Source of the DNA: Tubiluchus corallicola
Taxonomy: Eukaryota; Priapulida; Priapulimorpha; Priapulimorphida; Tubiluchidae
Length of the DNA: 64,000 nucleotides
Assembly (NCBI GenBank): GCA_030141605.1
Contig: JAQGDQ010002379.1
Coordinates: 124,001 to 188,000, forward strand
Direction of reading: 5' to 3'
The notes beneath the pieces were generated by a model. That model was not told where the DNA came from. It saw nothing but the letters and a program-made list of their open reading frames with translations, and did no database searches. A program made the position numbers and the translations under genes. Shown here piece by piece: positions 22,446 through 33,836 of this stretch (position 1 is the first letter of the stretch; the number at the start of each line of letters is the position of its first letter).

Positions 22446-23145
22446 GTTCGCATTTTTCGGCCACGTGTTTTTATTTGTCAGAAACAGATTACAACTTTAA
22501 TTTCTGTTGGAAGACCGCCCAGAGTCGCCATTGGGCTTGCTTAGAGCGATTTGTAAAAAAGTCTTTGTTTCAAAAACTCAGTAATTGCCATGTTGTTTTT
22601 CCTTGGGCATATCATTTTATCAATAAAAATTTGCAAGTATCGTTCTGTATTAAATACAATTACACTATCCACTTTCTGTAATTATATGAACTATCCCTGT
22701 AATAATACAAGTGAAACCGCGTGCTCAGAATGGCACTTGATGGCAGGTGAGGAATACAAATTCAAAGAACCTCTTATCATAAAACAAAAGCTTCCCACAT
22801 CGATTAGGAAAACTTAGATACCTCACTTGCTTACTTTTTCTTTTCTCTTTCTCAATAAGAGTATACTGTTTACAGTGATCTCTACGGTGCGCATCAAAGA
22901 ATTAGCGAATCTATCACGGTATTTTCTAAGCAATCACTTTCTAAGCAATGCACCCAAGTCTAAATATGGTTAAATTTCGCAAACCGTACAAAATTAATAA
23001 TGCTGCTACAGGTAAAATGAAAAAGCCATGTTTTTAATACGTAATTCATTTTTAATTACCTTGTGCACTGTGGGTGAACAATTTAAACTAAGACATAAGT
23101 TAGTTAGCTGCACTTATGATAAGAGCGTAAACATGCAGATGTAAA

Positions 23146-23281
23146 TTGAAAACACACACACACACACACATACACACACACGCACGCGAGCACACGCACT
23201 CCCGCATACATGCACACACGGACGGACGGACGCGCACGCGCACGCGCACGCACACGCACACACACACACGCACGCACACGC

Positions 23282-23358
<77 letters not shown>
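23146..23358. repeat. (CA)n/(CG-CA)n/(TA)n microsatellite
   Basis: A long CA array with CACG variants ends in (TA)n at about 23358, directly abutting a LINE 3' tail at 23359-23540. It may have grown from that tail. Alternating purine-pyrimidine sequence of this kind can form Z-DNA (established for CA repeats). Confidence 0.97.
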
Positions 23359-23585
23359 AACCTTTATTGTAGAAAATATACACTAGTACAGAGTGAAACA
23401 AATTACATCATATATAAAATTAGTGTATAACCAGACAGTGACAGACTGATGAGTGCAATTGTGTCAGTCAGTTTAAGTTAAAAATCATAAGAATAAAAGC
23501 ATTAAAATACTACATTACATATCTACAAATTTGTCTATATGTAATATAATATTTTAATGTTTTTATTCTTATGATTTTTAACTTA
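23359..23585 (-). mobile_element. LINE 3' tail with inverted duplication
   Basis: Matches the 3' end of the LINE copy at 27405-27600 (tagttacagagtgaaaca-like, gacagtgacagactgatg, gtgtcagtcagt, taaaaatcataagaataaaa). Arms 23474-23522 and 23537-23585 (49 bp, about three mismatches) form a hairpin around a 14-bp loop. Confidence 0.8.
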
Positions 23586-24835
23586 GTGAAGCGTTTTAAA
23601 TAAACAAATAAATAAATAAATGACTTTTATGTTCCTGCTTTCTCATTCATGACTTTATCAAAACGTAGAAGTTCTTGCTGATTACAATACGCAGGTTTTC
23701 CTGTAATTGCTAAATTTTACCTGCATTGACAAACTTCAGCTAATTCAAGATGCACCTACAAGAGAAAAATACAAGCTAATCTGTCGCTTTGTAAATCAAG
23801 CAAAATAATAAATAAAATTTAATTGAATAATGTTGTGTCTTTCATCTCTTCTTTACAGCAGAATAACTATTAAAGTCACACTGCAATATTATTTTATGAG
23901 TAAAGATTTAGGTGTTGTTCACAGATTGCTCAAGTCTTACCTCTCCTTTATAAAATTACTAAAAAAACTGTATAGCTAAATGCTTGTCTTATCAGTATAT
24001 TAAGAATTATATTATTTAGTATTATTGTCAAAGTTAGTAGATTTGTTCTTAATCAATAAGCCTAGAAATAATGAAGTTGAACTCAAATCAAAATGTATTT
24101 AACTCCTGTTGTTGATTAATAGCATTATTAACCCAATGTGTTTTTATCATTTCATAACAATTTTGACCTGTATTTCACATAAAATCTAAATGCAATTTTT
24201 AGTTTAATCAAGACTGACCTTATTTTGTTGCCCGCTAATTAAACTACATGTATATTCTTTTCTCTGGATTATATGGAAAATGTCATAATTTTAAAAATTA
24301 CTAATGTTTCCTAAATTAAACTGATAACATTAATGCCCACCAGTGTCTAAAAAATCTTTTTATCTATATTCGGTAAAGGATTGCAGTCTAGGTGACTTTA
24401 TAGTCTTTTCGCTATCCTTTCTCTAGTTCTAGATCTATCTATACATTTTAACCATTTTTCAAAACTTATTAGAGATTCTTTTATTAATCATGTTTTACTG
24501 TAACACTATAAAGAGATAAAAAAGTTGAATTTGAATTGTGATATAGGACAGGTCTAATAGGAGCAGATGTCGTACAATGATATAATTTCAGCAAACATTC
24601 ATAAGAAAATTAGCCGAATAAATAATAGTTTGAAACCATGCTACACCAGTCAGTAATATATAAAGGATATGAAGAATATGATCCATATGCCAATATTATA
24701 ATCTGCATTTATGGCACCACTGAAGTGTCATGTTATGCAGTCGGGTCGTTGTTCTTTTGAATGAATGCCAGTTTATGGACATTTAAGCAATCGAGCTGCT
24801 GACAAACTAAAGGACAAATGTCAGCAGCTAGAACT

Positions 24836-25440
24836 ATGATAAGATAAGATAAGATAAGATGATATTTATTTTCATCGGTATGATATAAACAGTACATATT
24901 TGTAAAACATGAGCTTAAAGCTCGTAAACCGATATCAAACATAATGTATATGAGCGATAACATGGTAATAATATGTACTTCTTAAAATCTTTTGGATGCC
25001 ACCAGAGGTATTGGTACAAGAAAAATTTATAACTACATAAAAATTTTAGGCAGTAACATTTTCTAAAATTTACACAAAAAGCTATCCAGGTCAATAAAAA
25101 ATTTTCCTGCCAACATTTCAGCATTTAATTACGACTTAACAAAATTGGGAAGTTCGCTGAATTTACAAATGGCACATTTACATGATACACCAGTCCATGA
25201 CTTAATTAGACGTTTAAATTCCCCAAGATTTTCGGCCATTCGGAGACAGTTTGGTAATTCATTCCACAATGTGGCTCCATAATAGGAGAAACTTTTCTTG
25301 CCATATGTAACACCATCATATGTAGGGTGTTCTGCAGTGTTCATTTTTCTGAGGAAGTAGCGGTTTTGCTTTCGTTCCTCTCTATCAGTCCATAAAGATA
25401 GGACGGGCAGTTTTTGGACAAAATCTTGAATACTTCGATA
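24836..25440 (-). mobile_element. LINE 3' end (CR1/Jockey/L2-like ORF2 C-terminus)
   Basis: The minus frame 25344-25129 encodes SFSYYGATLWNELPNCLR followed by a FKRLIKSW block, the usual C-terminal signature of CR1/Jockey/L2-group ORF2 (YG..LWN.LP...FK..lk). A 3' UTR with AATAAA (on -) ends in a (TTATC)n tail, seen as gataagataagataag at 24837-24861. The copy is 5'-truncated. Confidence 0.8.
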
Positions 25441-25639
25441 GCAATGAGAAGTTGAAGAGACACAAAATTGTCTTTAAACAATAGATTTTCGTAGGTACTT
25501 TCAAAATCAGGTATGCTTTAGCTCCTTTCGACTGGCCTTCTTCCTTTAGCTTAGTTGATTAGCCCCGTCTTCATCTTTTTAGAAAACACATTTATCACAG
25601 TTTCACCACCAACATCAAATGCTATACTCGAAAGCAGAT

Positions 25640-25940
25640 CTAACTGGTAATAGCTATAGTTTTAGTTCCGCTTGATTGTGCCAAACCATATGATCAGAAT
25701 CAGCGTGCTTCCTCAAACGATACTTTCCTTCCAGCGAATTTCTCAACTCCCGTGCGCCATCTGCCGGCAGAAGTCGAAAAAATTTCGCGCATGCTGCAGG
25801 TATATTGAAGCTGCCTTGCTTTGCGAATTGCTGAAAATGAAGCTGTTTCCGTGGCAACGGCAAGGTGCGTGTTGGTGTGATCGCGTAGGGAATTACATTA
25901 TTCCCGTTTTGGTTTGGTTATTGTTGTATGATATATGACA
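25640..25940. promoter_or_regulatory. GC-richer island with an RFX X-box-like palindrome
   Basis: This stretch is richer in G+C and CpG than its surroundings and includes GTTTCC-GT-GGCAAC at 25845-25858, matching the X-box form RYYNYY-N1-3-RRNRAC. Open frames exist on both strands (plus 25672-25938, minus 25863-25654) with no recognised motif. A promoter is possible, but no driven gene was found. Confidence 0.3.
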
Positions 25941-26530
25941 AAAAATGCAATAATGCTGATGAGCTTTTGTCACTTTAGTGAATTAACGGCCAAAACATGA
26001 AATGCAACAATTTGCTTATAAAGGTAGGCATTGTTTTGTGTCTAAAAATTCTTTTTATTCTTAAAGTTTTATTCTTATTCTTTGTACATAGTCATGTCCT
26101 TGTAATTATTGTTATCATAAATTCGGTATTAATTGTAATTACTACCAGGGTTTGTCTCGGTGTACTCGCGTTACAAAAGTACGTATCATTTAGCTCAAGA
26201 AATAAAATTTGATTGCCTTATATAACCACTAGTACGCTTTACTATGTGTTTAAAGCATTTGGATTAAACATGAAAAGGTTAAAAGTTTGTTAGTTTCGCA
26301 TTAATAAATGCGCAAATTCACATTAACTACGAAGTAGGCTTATGAAAACCAAAAAAATACACTTGGATATGAATATGGGCTCTTTTTACAAGTCCAAGCA
26401 TTTTGGCTCGACACAAAGTCTTAAATCCATGATACGGTATCACATATATTCGCTACTTTATGAACTATAGGCCTACAGTATCATTCACTTTCCGATTGGT
26501 TTCAGAGCTACATTTGTTTTAATTAATCAT

Positions 26531-26913
26531 TAGGGGTGAGCATCGAACGTTCGAGTTCGAACTCGATTCGAATCCAAAACTGTAGATTCAAATAATTCAG
26601 CACTTCAATCACATATGTTCCTGATCACTAAAACGATTGAAACAACATGCAATTAGCGTAATTTAGCAGTGATTTCTGTGCACAATTTTAAACAAATTAC
26701 TAGTCGTTTTATTGCAGAACAAAATCTAGTGATACACATGATCTTTGTAAGACTAATTTTTACTGGTGGTTCGAAAACTTGTTCGAAAATCATTCAATCT
26801 CAATTCGACTTCAGTTCGAATTTGAAACACTGAAGTTCGGTTAGATTCGAATTCGAAAGTCAGAAATTCGGTTCGATTCGAATTCGCTTTCTGGTAGAGA
26901 ATGCTCACCCCTA
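26531..26913. mobile_element. hAT-type MITE with target-site duplication
   Basis: The 383-bp element starts taggggtgagcat and ends atgctcaccccta, a 13-bp perfect terminal inverted repeat. It is flanked by ttaatcat (26523-26530) and ttaatcac (26914-26921), an 8-bp target duplication with one change. Eight-bp duplications and TAGGGGTG-type ends are hAT hallmarks. The interior is rich in ttcgaa/ttcgaattcg and has no transposase frame. Confidence 0.88.
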
Positions 26914-26931
26914 TTAATCACAAGCTGCTGC

Positions 26932-27030
26932 CTGCGCGTAGTGATTTAAGATGTTACACTCGTGACCAAAAGGTCGCCAGTTCAAATCCAAATTCAGTCA
27001 GGACTTTTATATTTCTTTCCTTCAGTTAAG
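26932..27030 (+). mobile_element. tRNA-derived SINE head
   Basis: gcgtagtgatttaag resembles an A box and agttcaaatcc (26979-26989) a B box, followed by aaattcagtcaggactttt. A related B-box-plus-aattctgact arrangement occurs at 22419-22445, suggesting one SINE family. It lies next to the hAT MITE. Confidence 0.5.
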
Positions 27031-27399
27031 TTTGTTCCAAAATTTTAACAACCTTACCTTTGCTGCATAAGTTTTGATAATCTTTAAACTGTGATCGTAG
27101 ACAGTAAAAAATTGTTTATTTACTAAATAAACATCAACACAAAACTAACAGCTGAACAGCTTACGTACTTAGTGAACTTTTTAAGAAAATCAACATTTTC
27201 ATTATCAGTCATTTGCAGGTTACCAATTAATGCGATTATCTGAGGATATAAAAATGTTATAAAATTTGTTACATGATGGATTATTTATCATACAGAAGAT
27301 GTTTTTGAAGTTCCAAAAAAAATTCAAAACTGTATATGTTAAACATATTAGAAACATCAGAATTGATATAAAGTAAGAATGATGAATTTCATTTATCTT

Positions 27400-28400
27400 T
27401 TTCATTTATATATACACTGGTACAGAGTAAAGCATTTTACATCATACATAAAATCAGTGTACAACCAGTCAGTGACAGACTGATGTACACTATGTACAGT
27501 TGTGTCAGTCAGTCTAAGTTAAAAATCATAAGAATAAAAACATTAAAATACAACATTACATAACTACAAATTTATCTACATGACGACATGATAGTGACTT
27601 ATGAAATATGGTAAATTTTAATATTTTTTGATACTTTTTGCTACTTTTTGCCATGCAAGTTTCCGTATGAGTCGCATATTTTTATAGTATAGACACTTAT
27701 ATTATGATGAATTTGTGAGTCTAGAGCGTTATGCGTTTTTGATATTCTCAATTATTGATGAATTCTACTTTATCGCTTTTATGTAAGGGTCTTTTGTGAG
27801 TTAGCAGTTTGTTTTTAGTTCTGTTTTAAACGTTGTTAATCCGTCTTTTGATTTTCTACTTAAGAGTGCTGAATTCCATAAGTTGATTTTTGTTTTGCTT
27901 ATCGAATTGTGTCCATATTTTTTGTAAGTAACTGTTTTAGATTATAGGTGCGTTCGTTTTTATGTTTATCGGGGTAAATAATAAACCATTTTCTTTGAAA
28001 ACTGGAATTATATCATTTATATATTTAAATAGAAATATTAAGGAATGGTAATAAATGTTTGATTCTATATTGGGTATTCTTAATTTTTTTCTATTAGTGG
28101 CTGAGTACATATGGTGTTAATTTATTTTCTTAGAAAAGTGGCCTAGTACATGTTTGAGCGCATAATTTTGAGTTGTATCTAGTCTACCTGTTTGGGTTTA
28201 GAAATGTTTTCAAGTAGATGGCAGCCATAAGTTAAATGAGGCATTATTAATCTTTTGTATATTAGTAGTTTGATTTCAATAGTAACTTTGGTATCAATAA
28301 TAAGCTGTTTAAATATTAAACGTTCCCCAGCTTCCTCAATTCCAGAGCTCTCTGTTCTATTTTTGTTTAAATTTAATTTTGCTTTCAATGCGATCTTGAC
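27400..28400 (-). mobile_element. 5'-truncated LINE copy
   Basis: The minus frame 28388-28179 includes IKLLIYKRLIMPHLTYGC, the typical segment after the RT palm (K..ly..li.p.l.YGc). The 3' tail (27405-27600) matches the tail at 23359-23540. A stop near 28179 and shifts downstream show it is defective. Confidence 0.75.
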
Positions 28401-29455
28401 TTAAAGAAGCTGGTGTCCAAAAATAACAATGAAAATTATTACACATAGTTTTTGTCAATTTTTTTTGTCATAAAGATGTAATATATTTTGTTTCAATGTA
28501 TGCAATATTAATTGATTGCACTACAGCCCAACAATGATAATGGTTATTACTGTGTGAGTAAAACTAGTAATTTTCTCTTAATAATTTGCTGTCCAAAAAT
28601 TTAGATATATAAAAATTTAGCTGAAAGGAAGATGACAGTTATAAGGCAACGACATTTTATATAACTGCTCGTGGACCAAGTGTGTTACATACCAGGTAAT
28701 CAAATTTAAAAACAAATAAAACTAATAAACCATTAAATGGTCATAACCGTGGTAAAATCAGTGCAAAGGTACAACCCCGGATGATAAATGGACAATTTGT
28801 CAAAAACGAACATTTAATGACGTTTTCAGTAAGTAGGTAAACGCAAAGAAAAGCAGCAGCTAATATATTTTATTCTATACAATTTTATGCTGTGTATAGT
28901 TTTTAGGCCACGCCTATGTAGGGTATAATTATATTGCAGTTCGGTTAATTACAAGTTTAGCAAGTTACATGCTGTACTTCTACTTGCAGTATTATTTATG
29001 ATAATTGTCCATAATAACAAATGTATTGCAAATGACAGCATAATGCTGCTTACCATCAACAAAGCTACAACGCTGGAATTATGAATCTGTTGTGTAACAG
29101 CTATGCAATACACACTGCCAAAGACAAACACTTGCTGGTTACAGGTTATAATAATAAATAAAGAATAACCCATTCTTCAAGTTTCACTCGTTTTTCACTG
29201 TCATTTTCTGTTAATCTACCCAGCAATAACCCTAAATTACATGAGTCAGAGACACGTAGGGGTTTTTGCTTTTCTAGGCCAACGAATGCAGATCATTTTA
29301 CCTAGATTATGACTGAGTAACACATTGTAGCCAATCTAGGTACTATTTAGTAATATTGTGCAATTTTTAAATGTTAGTTTGGACTTTAGAATACCCGTAT
29401 GAATTAAGACAGCTAAATTAAGTAGCGCTGTAAATAAACTTGCAAGAAAAATATA
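28400..29455. other. Intergenic, no feature recognised
   Basis: AT-rich sequence with scattered short frames. No splice-linked exon, repeat array or RNA gene was identified. Confidence 0.5.
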
Positions 29456-29529
29456 TGGCCAGTACGGGGGTCGAACCCGCGACCTTAGCGTTATTAGCAC
29501 CACGCTCTAACCGACTGAGCTAACCGGCC
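29456..29529 (-). tRNA. tRNA-Ile (anticodon AAU)
   Basis: The 74-nt minus-strand sequence folds as a complete cloverleaf: acceptor GGCCGGT/ACTGGCC with discriminator A, A box TTAGCTCAGTCGG, a five-pair anticodon stem around CTAATAA, and a five-pair T stem around TTCGACC with the B box intact. The anticodon is AAT in DNA. No intron is present and CCA is not encoded, as expected in eukaryotes. All stems pair, so it is probably functional. It stands alone in this window. Confidence 0.95.
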
Positions 29530-30389
29530 AAGTATACTAACAGGAAAGCAATAAAACTTGCTGAAACATCGCTTACTAACAGATAGCAGTGCACATGCGC
29601 TTTCGCAATATGTACTATGCGCAGAATCATTGTACAGAATTTATATCGCTCCCCGCGACCTACGTCGCTGGTTGTTCAGCTATTTACTAAAAATTGTTCT
29701 TGCATAGTGGCTGCAGTAATCGCTAGCCACTGGCAAATGTTACATTTACTGTGTTAATTATTAAGCTAATAATTTATTGTAGCTAACTACGTAGTGTGTT
29801 CAAATATTATCATATAAGAAGTTTTAACTTTCTTAAAAGAATTATTAATAATTTTTATACGATTCGGCACACTTGTTCAAAGCCAAAATTCAGCATTTAG
29901 TCTAAGTTAGGTATAAGTGCTTTCAGTGCACTGTTCCTGCGACATAGGCCTATTAATTGTATTTATAGGCCTAATTATATTACTAAATCGAATAACAGTC
30001 AATAACAGTTCTGTGTATAACAATATAGGTACTACCTGGTACATACAAAAGAAACAAAACTGAATTAAACGTTTATGAGAAAATAATTACCAAATGTCAC
30101 GTCACTAGTTTAAACAGACAGAAGCACAAGTAAATAAAAAAGAAATCTGTAAAAAAAAATAACAAAAAACTTTGTTAAAGGCTAGTAATGAAAATTAATA
30201 AACCTATGCAAAAACCGTGATAAATGAAAGAGGAAAACAGGGAAGGCAAAACGAAAAAACGGCACCTATGAAGTGGTACTTTTTTCTGTCGTATTTATTC
30301 GAGATAATTACACTGATATAGGAACAAATTTTCAAGTTTCACTCACAATTATCAACATAACTTATCTTGCCTATTTTAAATTTTTCTAG

Positions 30390-31345
30390 TGCTGATGACA
30401 CCATGACGGCATAGGCGAACGGGCCGATTTTTTCAGGAGGGAGGGTAAGCCACTTTTGCCGGAAAAATTCAGGGTCACCTCCGCGTCGGGAATTGCCTCA
30501 CCACACCCCATGATAAAAAAATGTCCGAATTTCGGGCACTTCATTTGGCAGCATGGAGAAATTGCGAGATTTCCTTTTATGAAAAATATTATTTTATAGT
30601 AATTTCGGTGCCCGAAAAAAATGTGTTTGCCCGAATCCGGGCGGGGGAGGCTGCAGACAAACAGCCACCCCCCACCCCCAACCCTTGCTCGTGCACGTCG
30701 GCTGTATTGTTTAAGAATTTTGTGTTAAGCCAATGATACACGGCCGCCACAAGACAAACCGGCAGACGTCGGCCGTGATAAAATGACCGCCCAAATTAGA
30801 CTACATTAATTTCAAATCAAAGATGAAACGCGGAGTTTATGGAAGTGGCCGTGAAGACAGCAGCCGTTCTAAAACAGAAATGAGTTCTATTTTGTACAGT
30901 ATGCACCAGCCGGCCAAGGGTTTTATCCAATCAGGGATCAGTATTCCAGCATTGGTTTTTGCTTTTCCCGCGACGTATTGTAACACGGTATGCATGAATG
31001 CTGTACGTATAATAGATAGATGGTTTATGTTAAGTGAATTTAACTTAAGCCTGAAGAATACTTGCATCATGCATTTAACAGAAGCCATGTAACCATTTAA
31101 ACTTGATTTAATAAGTTCACTATTTTACTTGACAAAAATTCCGCAGTTTTTAGCGTAACCTTATGCAACGGTTCAATACTATGCAAGATGTATTTCCGTT
31201 TTTCCCACTTAAATTGTAATGTGATGGTCGATATCAGAAAACTTCAGAATTTTTCAAAAACCAAACCGAATCGCGGATGTATGGCTGAATTTCAGTAGAC
31301 TCCGGGCCAAATCAGGAGGATGGCAACCCTAGCAGTGATACAAAA
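30390..31345. repeat. Likely transposon-derived repeats, unclassified
   Basis: GC-richer sequence with gcccgaatttcggg-like palindromic stretches (30520-30650), a run of C near 30665-30685, and a terminal-looking ggatggcaaccctag at 31318-31332 resembling DNA-transposon ends. No coherent element could be closed. The frames at 30521 and 30823 show no known domain. Confidence 0.4.
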
Positions 31346-31529
31346 ATTGAACTTAAAAAACAAGATAACCCACTAAACAATTGATTATAGATCTAAATTT
31401 CAACGTTAAAACACTACCCATGAGTACTTAAAACTAAACAGTGACGAAATGTTTGGCTGTACGGTCGTCATTAATGCTGCGCTCCCTTCTACACGGACGG
31501 CTGCGTATCAGATCTTTCGTTAGTTTGAT

Positions 31530-33175
31530 TGAATGATTGAATATCTTTATTGACATAAACATATGATAATAACGATGTAATAATTCATGTGTTAATTAAT
31601 ACTGTAAAATGTTATTAAAGCTGTTTCCAGCCCACTTGGGCTTACAAGTCAATTTCATGAAAATTTATCACATAATAACTGTGCAGTTCATTTACATAGA
31701 ATATCAAATAAAAGAATATATATAATATGGAATTTTAACATATACCTGAATGGACAAGTCATGTATTAAATATATATCTTGCTTTGCCTCATTCTAAAAA
31801 TCTTATAAGCATATTTTGCAGTCCTAAGGACATTCTCTTCTGACATAATATATTTCCATTTATTTACATTATCTAATTGTTCCGGGTCCATGTTAATATC
31901 TTGGAAAAATTCTTCTCTCTCTAGTCTATAATGTGTACAAACAAACATAAAGTGAGATTCATCTTCTACATCTCCACAGCAACATATCTTACACAAACGT
32001 TCACCAACCTTAACATTTCTAAACCTACCATGCTCCAGTTCCAGGGGAAGAGTACCACTTCTTAGCTTTGCAAGCACAGACCTGTATTTTCCTTGCATAT
32101 TAATATAAACATATGGTTCTACTCCAAAGCTGTTCTTATACAATATATATGTTCTAAGTTTAGGGTAATCTGCATTTTTTGCTTTCCAATCAACACATTG
32201 TTTCTCATACAGCTGTGCCCATGCTCTGCTAAGAGGTACAGTATCCATATTAACAAAAGCTTGCTGGAACCCTGCTTCCTCTAGGACTTTAGAAATTTCA
32301 TATGACCAACCAACGTTGGTATTACAGTCCCAAAGAAATATTCTCTTAACAAGTCTAGAATTATCAAGTGTTAAAAGACGATTCCAATACCTTATCATAG
32401 ATGACTTTCTTCTAACTGAAGATGGTGACCATCCCATATCACCCTGTATACATTGATTAGCAGCAAAATTATGAACACCAAGAAATATTCTTAATGCCTT
32501 ATTCTGGACAGTATCAATTTTAGGGTACTTGTTATATCCCCATACTTCTGAACCATAATCAAGTATAGGACATACACCTGCATTGAATAACTTAGTAAAA
32601 GAATAATAACCCAGCCCATTTAACTTTTTATATTTACCAATCAAGGCATCCAGTGCTCTACTGCCTGAGTCTGCCAGTACTAGTGCTGTAACCTTATAAT
32701 CTAAATGTTCATTAAGATAAATCCCCAGATACTTATACCTATCTACAGTGCTCAAAATCTGATCACTAAGTTTAAATAGTACATCAGTTTGATTCACTTG
32801 GGGTTTTCTGAAATGGACAACATTTGACTTTTTACTGTTAAATTTGATTCTCCATTTCTTTCCCCACTCAGTGATCTTATCTAACATTTTCTGAAGATCT
32901 TCTTCAGATTCTGCTAAAATTACAACGTCATCAGCATACATTAAAATACAAATCTTATCATTACCAACAGGAATACCAATATTTAGGGACTTTACATCAT
33001 CTGCCATATCATTTATATACCAGCTGAACAGGGTTGGTGACAAAGTGTCTCCCTGCCTGACACCATATTCACATTTAAATTTATCAGTGAGGATACCATT
33101 TAGATTCACAGCACTATAGGTATCTGAAAGAATATTCTTAATGCTGCTATACATTTTGCCATCCACTATTACATG
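31530..33175 (-). mobile_element. 5'-truncated LINE with a long intact RT-C-terminal frame
   Basis: The minus frame 33166-31766 is open for 466 codons. It begins inside the RT domain, so the 5' part is missing. Visible motifs are GVRQGDTLSPTLFSWYIND, the catalytic YADD (LMYADDVVILAES), the thumb region (RIKFNSKKSNVVHF, YKYLGIYL), YGSEVWGY, and a C-terminal Cys/His cluster (CKICCCGDVEDESHFMFVC) typical of several non-LTR clades. The 3' UTR has AATAAA on the minus strand near 31547-31552 and an attga-type tail near 31530. The uninterrupted frame suggests recent insertion. The frame opens at GTG, so it is a remnant rather than an independent gene. Confidence 0.92.
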
Positions 33176-33836
33176 TTAGTAATAAAATAATTTGTTCGTA
33201 ATTTGTCTGTATTAAAGGAATAGCTGGTATTCAACATAGGGCAGATCCAGACTGCTACTTGTTGCAGAGCCAGAATTCAGACCACACCTGTTTGTCAAGG
33301 ATAAACCTGTGAGACGAGATAGTGAAAAAATACAGGTAAGTAATTCTACCTCTGCCTGCATAATCAGATGCACACCGTGGATGTCTCTACGACTTAACCA
33401 GACTAGGTCCCTCAACGACTTAGCGAGAGAAATAACCTGCGAATGGCGCATCATTTTACTAAATAGGTCGAGTTCTATGACTGCTTAACCATGGCTTCGC
33501 ATTATCTACGAAGCTCCATTTAACCATTATTATTGCCCTAAACATAGTCTGTTAATTTATTCATTATGATTCATAGAATCGGTTAGTAGATTATATTGAT
33601 ATTAAAGCATGTTTTTTGGTATCTGTGAGAAATTCACGAATCCCACTTCAAACTTTTCAAGCTAATGAACATAAATAAATCAAAGTTCTTGTAACGCGTT
33701 TTCATCATTGATGGTTGCACAAATCATGTTGATGTCAGATAGCAACACTTAACAAGTATGTCAGATAACTTAATTAATAAACATTTTCATTGTGGTAGTT
33801 CTGTAGATTGCTGATGCCGATAGCTTAGCCTTCAAG
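33176..33836. other. Region upstream of the Ly6-type gene
   Basis: Contains a diverged repeat fragment (33240-33430) related to 13250-13430. The remaining 400 bp before the start codon should hold the promoter and 5' UTR of the Ly6-type gene; no specific element was identified. Confidence 0.4.

Noticed and set aside
25654-25938. Overlapping plus and minus frames as a gene
   Set aside because: Neither shows a known motif, and both may stay open only because the local GC content is higher.
30521-31092. Protein genes at 30521 and 30823
   Set aside because: No motif or splice partner; the sequence resembles transposon-derived palindromic repeats.
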